Shown: piece by piece, positions 59,135-64,000 of the stretch | Position numbering within the stretch: the stretch's first letter is position 1 | Layout of the letters: each line of letters opens with the position of its first letter | DNA from: Phocoena phocoena | Taxonomy: Eukaryota; Chordata; Mammalia; Artiodactyla; Phocoenidae | Reading direction: 5' to 3' | Assembly (NCBI RefSeq): GCF_963924675.1 | Contig: NC_089227.1 | Coordinates: 49,470,080 to 49,534,079, forward strand | Length of the DNA: 64,000 nucleotides | Notes under the pieces: model-generated | Seen by the model: the letters and a program-made list of their open reading frames with translations, nothing else | Databases searched by the model: none | Told to the model about the DNA's origin: nothing | Made by a program: the position numbers and the translations under genes

Positions 59135-60686
59135 TTCCTTTTTTTTTTTATATCTTTATTGGAGTATATTTGCTTTACAATGTTGTGTTAGTTTTTGTTG
59201 TACAACAAAGTGAATCAGCTATAAGTATACATATATCCCCATATCCCCACCCTCTTGAGCCTTCCTCCCATCCTCCCTAATCCACCCCTGTAGGTCGTCA
59301 CAAAGCATGGAGCTGATCTCCCTGTGCTATGCGGCTGCTTCCCACTAGCAATCCATTTTACATTTGGTAGTGTATATATGTCAATGCCACCCTCTCGTTT
59401 CATCCCAGCTTCCCCTTCCCCCCGTGTCCTCAAGTCCATTCAATAAGCCTGCATCTTTATTCCTGCCCTGCCACTGGGTTCATCCGTACCGTTTTTATAG
59501 ATTCCATATATGTGCGTTAGCATACGGTATTTGTTTTTCTCTTTCTGACTTACTTCACTCTGTATGACAAACTCTAGGTCCAACCACCTCATTAAAAATA
59601 ACTCAATTTCGTTCCTTTTTATGGCTGAGTAATATTCCTTTGTATATATGTGCCACATGTTCTTTATCCATTCATCTGTTGATGGACACTTAGGTTGCTT
59701 CCACATCCTGGCTATCGTAAATAGTGCTGCAATGAACATTGTGGTACATGTCTCTTTTTGAATTATGGTTTTCTCAGGGTATATGCCCAGGAGTGGGATT
59801 GCTGGGTCATACAATGGTTTTATTTTTAGTTTTTTAAGGAACCTCCATACTGTTCTCCATAGTGGCTGTATCAATTTACATTCCTACCAACAGTGCAGGA
59901 GGGTTCCCTTATCTCCTCACCCTCTCCAGCATTTATTGTTTGTATGTTTCTTGATGATGGCCATTCTGACCAGTATGAGGTGATACCTCACTGTGGTTTT
60001 GATTTGCATTTCTCTAATGATCAGCGATGTTCAGCATCTTTTCATGTCTTTGTTGGCCATGTGTATGTCTTCTTTGGAGAAATGTGTATTTAGGTCTTCC
60101 ATCTATTTTTGGATTGGGTTGTTTGTTTTTTTCATACTGAGCTGTATGTGCTGCTTGTATATTTTGGAGATTAATCCTTTGTCAGTTGCTTCATTTGCAA
60201 ATATTTTCTCCCATTCTGAGGGCTGTCTTTCTGTCTTTTTTTATGATTTCCTTTGCTGTGCAAAAGCTTTTAAGTTTCATTAGGTTCCATTTGTTATTTT
60301 TGATTTTTATTTCCATTACTCTAGGAGGTGGGTCAAGAAAGACCTTGCTGTGATTTATGTCACAGAGTGTTCTGCCTATGTTTTCCTCTAAGAGTTTTAT
60401 AGTGTCTAGACTTACATTTAAGTCTTTAATCAATTTTGAGTATTTTTGTGTATGGTATTAGGAAGTGTTCTAATTTCATTCTTTTATATGTAGCTGTCCA
60501 GTTTTCCCAGCTCCACTTATTGAAGAGGCTGTCTTTTCTCCATTGTATATTCTTACCTCCTTTATCAAAGATACGGTGACCATATGTGTGTGGGTTTATC
60601 TCTGGGCTTTCTATCCTGTTCCATTGATCTATATTTGTGTTTTGGGGCCAGTACCATACAGTCTTGATTACTGTAGCTTTGTTTCA
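59135..60686 (-). mobile_element. 5'-truncated L1 (3' UTR and ORF2 end), reverse strand
   Basis: The poly-T start and 'tatctttattggagtatatt' mark the 3' end. The complement of the whole 3' UTR and ORF2 end follows to 60686 ('gtcttgattactgtagcttt'). The frame 59440-59874 contains [20 protein letters not shown] and EYYSAIKRNEI, typical of the ORF2p C-terminus and 3' UTR junction. Confidence 0.93.
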
Positions 60687-60894
60687 ATCTTTTGTGACTA
60701 GATGATTGAAGCTAGAGTTAGTTCTGGCCTAACAGGCAGCACAGAAAAGAAAGTTCCCCAGATTTCAGTCTGGGATTCAAGCCACATAAAATAATTGACC
60801 TAGTGAAATGAGCAAAATCCCTTGACCCACAGACACTGCTAACTCAAGGGTTTTCAAAAATTCATTATCTTTTACTACTCTAAGAAAATATGTT

Positions 60895-61725
60895 ATTTAT
60901 TCGACAAATTTTTGTTAAGAAGCTACTATGTGTTAAGCACTGTAAAATAAGTGAACAAAACACACAAAAATGTTTGTCCTCATGAATCACACAGAATAAT
61001 GGGTGGGGCAGAAAATAAACAAGGCAAACACGTTAAAATATATGGAATGGAATAGTTGATTGTGGTAAGTCTTAACTAGATTTTTTTAAAAGCCAGGTGA
61101 GGGATAGGAGACCTTGGGAGATGGGATAGTTTTCAGTAGGCTGGCAGAGCAGTGCCTCCGTGAGAAGGTGGCACTTGATAAAAGACCTGAAGGAAATGAA
61201 GGAGTGAACCCTGCAGGTGTCTAAGGACATTCCAGGGAGAGGAAACAAGTATAGTGCTGGAAGCAGGAGCAGGTGCCACATGTGAGGAGCAACAAGGCAG
61301 CCAGGGAGCTGTACCAGATTTAGAGAGAGGAAAAATAAAACTAAGATGTTATATCAGAGGGGTAACAGGGTGCCAGGTCATATGAGGCCTTGTAGTTCCT
61401 AATAAGGAGCTCAGCTTTCACTCCAAGTCAAACGGAAAGCCACTGGAAGGAGTGAACCGAATATTGGTATGTTATTTACATTTGAAAGGATCACTCTAGC
61501 TGCTATTTTGAGAAGCTCCCAAAGGGATCAATAACAGCAAGAGGGAAATTTGTGAGACAGCCACTCCTATAATTCAGGAGAGAGACATGGGGACTTGGAC
61601 CAGCTGGTGGGAAGTGGTAGCTGGTAATCAGATGCTTGTTTTGAAGCAACCTATAGGAGTTTCTCCACATTGAATGTAGAATGTGGGAGAAGAGAAAGAG
61701 AAAGTATGCCTGCAACATATTTTGA
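60895..61725 (-). mobile_element. Diverged L2 LINE, reverse strand
   Basis: The phrases 'gaagctactatgtgttaagc', 'gtgaacaaaacacacaaaaa', 'agaaggtggcacttgataaa', 'aaggacattccagggagagg', 'ggccttgtagttcctaata' and 'ggatcactctagctgctat' occur in order and equal the complement of the L2 3' region, the same family as 28.85-29.96 kb. The family name is from memory. Confidence 0.55.
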
Positions 61726-62013
61726 ATGTTTATTTTTTTTATTAAAAGTATCAGTATTTAGGAATATAGGAAGAGATGCCATCTAGCTGAAGGATGTTCT
61801 TTTAAATCTTCTATGTTCGAAAATTTTATAGTAGAAAGTTAAGGGGAAAATCTGTCCTGTAAACAATTTCTAAGCAACAGTCCAATCAACTACATTTTAA
61901 TTTTGCTGTGATATCTTTTTTTTTTTAATGTAGTAGATTCTCAACAAATATACCCTCAGGTAAAACTAGGAAATGACCAGGTCTATTCTTCTCACATATC
62001 TACTTCCTCATAG

Positions 62014-62146
62014 ATGCTTTCCGGGATGTGACTCCTGAAAATTCACAAGAAAATGCAACTCATCTAACTGCTGGAGATTAAAGAACCTCTTGAAGAACTA
62101 TTTCAAGTTGCTGATATGAAAAGTAGAAGTTTTCAGAAAAGCTCTG
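62014..62146 (+). other. Candidate 5' noncoding exon B of SAMD9L
   Basis: This segment lies between an acceptor-like 'tctacttcctcatag' and the donor CTCTG/gtaagt at 62147. Its end ('tagaagttttcagaaaagc') matches exon A. It has stops in all frames, so it would be untranslated. Whether it is a first exon, a second exon or a relic cannot be decided from sequence. Gene assignment is from synteny with human SAMD9L. Confidence 0.35.
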
Positions 62147-63716
62147 GTAAGTTTCTAATCATTAAATATATCTGTTTCATCAACTTTCTTTGAAAGCTAT
62201 CTTTAAAATCTAATTCTAAAAACTAAAGCAGAACTTTGGAAATGAATATACTTCCAAGTGTACATAAGCCATTTCTAGCAAAATGGTTCTAAAAGGAATG
62301 AGAAATCTCAGTGCTTTCATATACATATCGCCAGATGCCACTTGTGCTGACTGCAGAGTTCTTCAAAAAAGGAAATCTTCCAGCAAGCAAGGTGCAGAAT
62401 GTTTCTGATGGTGGAAGGCTCTGGAGATGAAGCTAGAAGACCTAAGTAAAATGTAGTTCAGAAGATCAGGAATTCAAGCATATGAAACTGTGTAGAAAAT
62501 TGTGACCACATGCAGCTATGCTAAATTCTGTCCTATGTAACTCAAGATGATATCAAAAGTTTACATCTAGTTAAAGATGAAACCCTCCAAAGTTTAATCA
62601 ACATTTTATTTAAGGCTTTCCTTCACAATTAGCTTGTACAGAGACTATGAGAAGAATTACATAATTTTAATGTAGTTAAATATAGTTCCAGAAAATGAAA
62701 GTAGCTAGGTTTGTAGTTTCAGTCCCGAAGAACATTAGAGCAGGGCATAAGCCTGCTGAGCTCCAGCCAGGACTTCGAGCATCCTTCCCTGGAGGTATGA
62801 CTACCTGCATGCTGCCAAGGCCCAGCCTCCTAAAGATGGGGGTGGGCACTGGTTCTCACCCTGAAAGCTGCTAGTTTGATCCTTCCTTCTCACCCCACAA
62901 ATGGAGAAAGTAAAAGTCCTTAGGGAATGGATCCTGAAAGTAAGTACTCATAAGGAGACCTCTAGGGTTCAAAATTTTCCCAGAACAGAATAAAGAAGGT
63001 AAAGTGTAGTTCTTCCCCCAGTTCCAACCAGAGCAATTCCACCTTTACCCATTTAGACACAGAAGTTTCATGTGCATTTCTTTTGAAGAAACAAAACAAA
63101 CAACGAACAGCACTGGTTCTGGTCCAATTCCCCTATACGCACAATGAATGGGAAAACAGGTTGGCTGAGAGGACACATAATTTAATTATGACATAGTTTT
63201 CCTGATCACAACTCCTCCCCCTTTACTTACACTATGCAGCTTCTTGCCAAACATAAAGGTCCCTCATGTTAAAAAATATGCCAACACTCCAGAACATAAA
63301 TCTGATCAGATAATGTTCATGAAAGGACTTGGTAAGCCTCAGAACAGTGAACTATATTAAAGTTCTATATAAATATTAACAAACCATCACTGAAAAAAAG
63401 GTTGAAGACACTGATGGGCCAAGGAATTATGTCAAAGCATTATAACCTTTTTGCTCAAATCATTCTCACCTTGAATTAAATACATAGCTCCAAACCGAAC
63501 ATAGATCAGAGACCACATAAATTGCTCATGTAATTGACAGAGTACAAAATTCATCTGAAGGGGTTACCAAATGTATAGTAGCTTCAGATCATTATATATC
63601 TTCTCAGCTCCCATCATAGGAGTGGCAGCTGAGAAATTTTTTAATGTTATAAAGGGTCTTCATCTTTGAATAATGGGGGAACCTTTGAGATAAGGTAGAG
63701 ATAAAAAGACAGGCTT

Positions 63717-63923
63717 GGGCTTCCCTGGTGACGCAGTGGTTGAGACTCCGCCTGCCGATGTAGGGGACACGGGTTCGTGCCCCGGCCCGGGAAGATCCCA
63801 CATGCTGCGGAGCGGCTGGGCCCGTGAGCCACGGCCGCTGAGCCTGCGCGTCCGGAGCCTGTGCTCCGCAACGGGAGAGGCCACAACAGTGAGAGGCCTG
63901 CATACCGCAAAAAAAAAAAAAAA
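63717..63923 (+). mobile_element. CHR-type SINE, short form
   Basis: It opens 'gggcttccctggtgacgcag', has the B-box-like 'gggttcgtgccccgg', a CpG-rich body and an A15 tail. It sits inside duplication copy B. Confidence 0.95.
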
Positions 63924-64000
63924 GCCTTGCCGAGAACAGATGTCAGTCACCCTATTTCATCTCCCTGGATAGAATTCCTCGGAGAATTGAAACAATAAAG

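Larger units (their letters stand above)
61955..64000 (+). repeat. Tandem segmental duplication, copy B (runs off window)
   Basis: Diverged partner of 56700-58560, offset by about 5.2 kb. Similarity is patchy but collinear, from 'ctacttcctcat' near 62000 to 'gtcagtcaccctatttc' near 63940. The SINE at 63717 is absent from copy A, so duplication predates both SINE insertions. Confidence 0.75.

Noticed and set aside
62146..64000. SAMD9L coding exon
   Set aside because: No long open frame or SAM-domain coding sequence is present before the window ends; only candidate noncoding exons are supported.

Overview
This is a eukaryotic, mammalian and almost certainly cetacean window: AT-rich, repeat-dense, with spliced genes and no bacterial or viral operon. 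The lineage call rests on about twelve tRNA-derived SINEs that open with 'ggcttccctggtgg'. They match the CHR family of whales and hippos, in a long form and a short CpG-rich form; L1 3' ends of cetartiodactyl type accompany them.

The only protein-coding gene I can support is the 3' half of HEPACAM2 on the + strand. Five exons (9571-9696, 9785-9809, 9902-9939, 11385-11458, 14471-14584) join in frame to encode the end of the extracellular stalk, the single transmembrane helix and the whole cytoplasmic tail, followed by a short 3' UTR with overlapping AATAAA signals near 14742-14751. The signal-peptide and Ig-domain exons are not in the window, so bases 1-9570 are read as intron.

From about 14.8 to 56.7 kb the window is intergenic and dominated by retrotransposons. 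There are 5'-truncated L1 copies, a 10 kb complex at 37-47 kb where L1 pieces of opposite orientation abut (including a nearly complete but dead + strand L1), older L1, L2, MIR, hAT and Tigger relics, an old LTR-like block split by two SINEs, and nested SINEs with visible target-site duplications.

From about 56.7 kb to the right edge there is a diverged tandem duplication of at least 1.9 kb: 56.7-58.6 kb resembles 61.96-64.0 kb. Each copy contains an exon-like segment ending at a strong, conserved splice donor. In human, SAMD9L lies about 40 kb downstream of HEPACAM2 in the same orientation, so these are best read as candidate 5' noncoding exons or promoters of SAMD9L (or another SAMD9-family gene) whose coding exon lies to the right. 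Only the first copy keeps an ISRE-like motif with canonical spacing.

No tRNA, rRNA, CRISPR or bacterial-type system was found. Family names for repeats are from memory of their consensus sequences and were not checked by database search.
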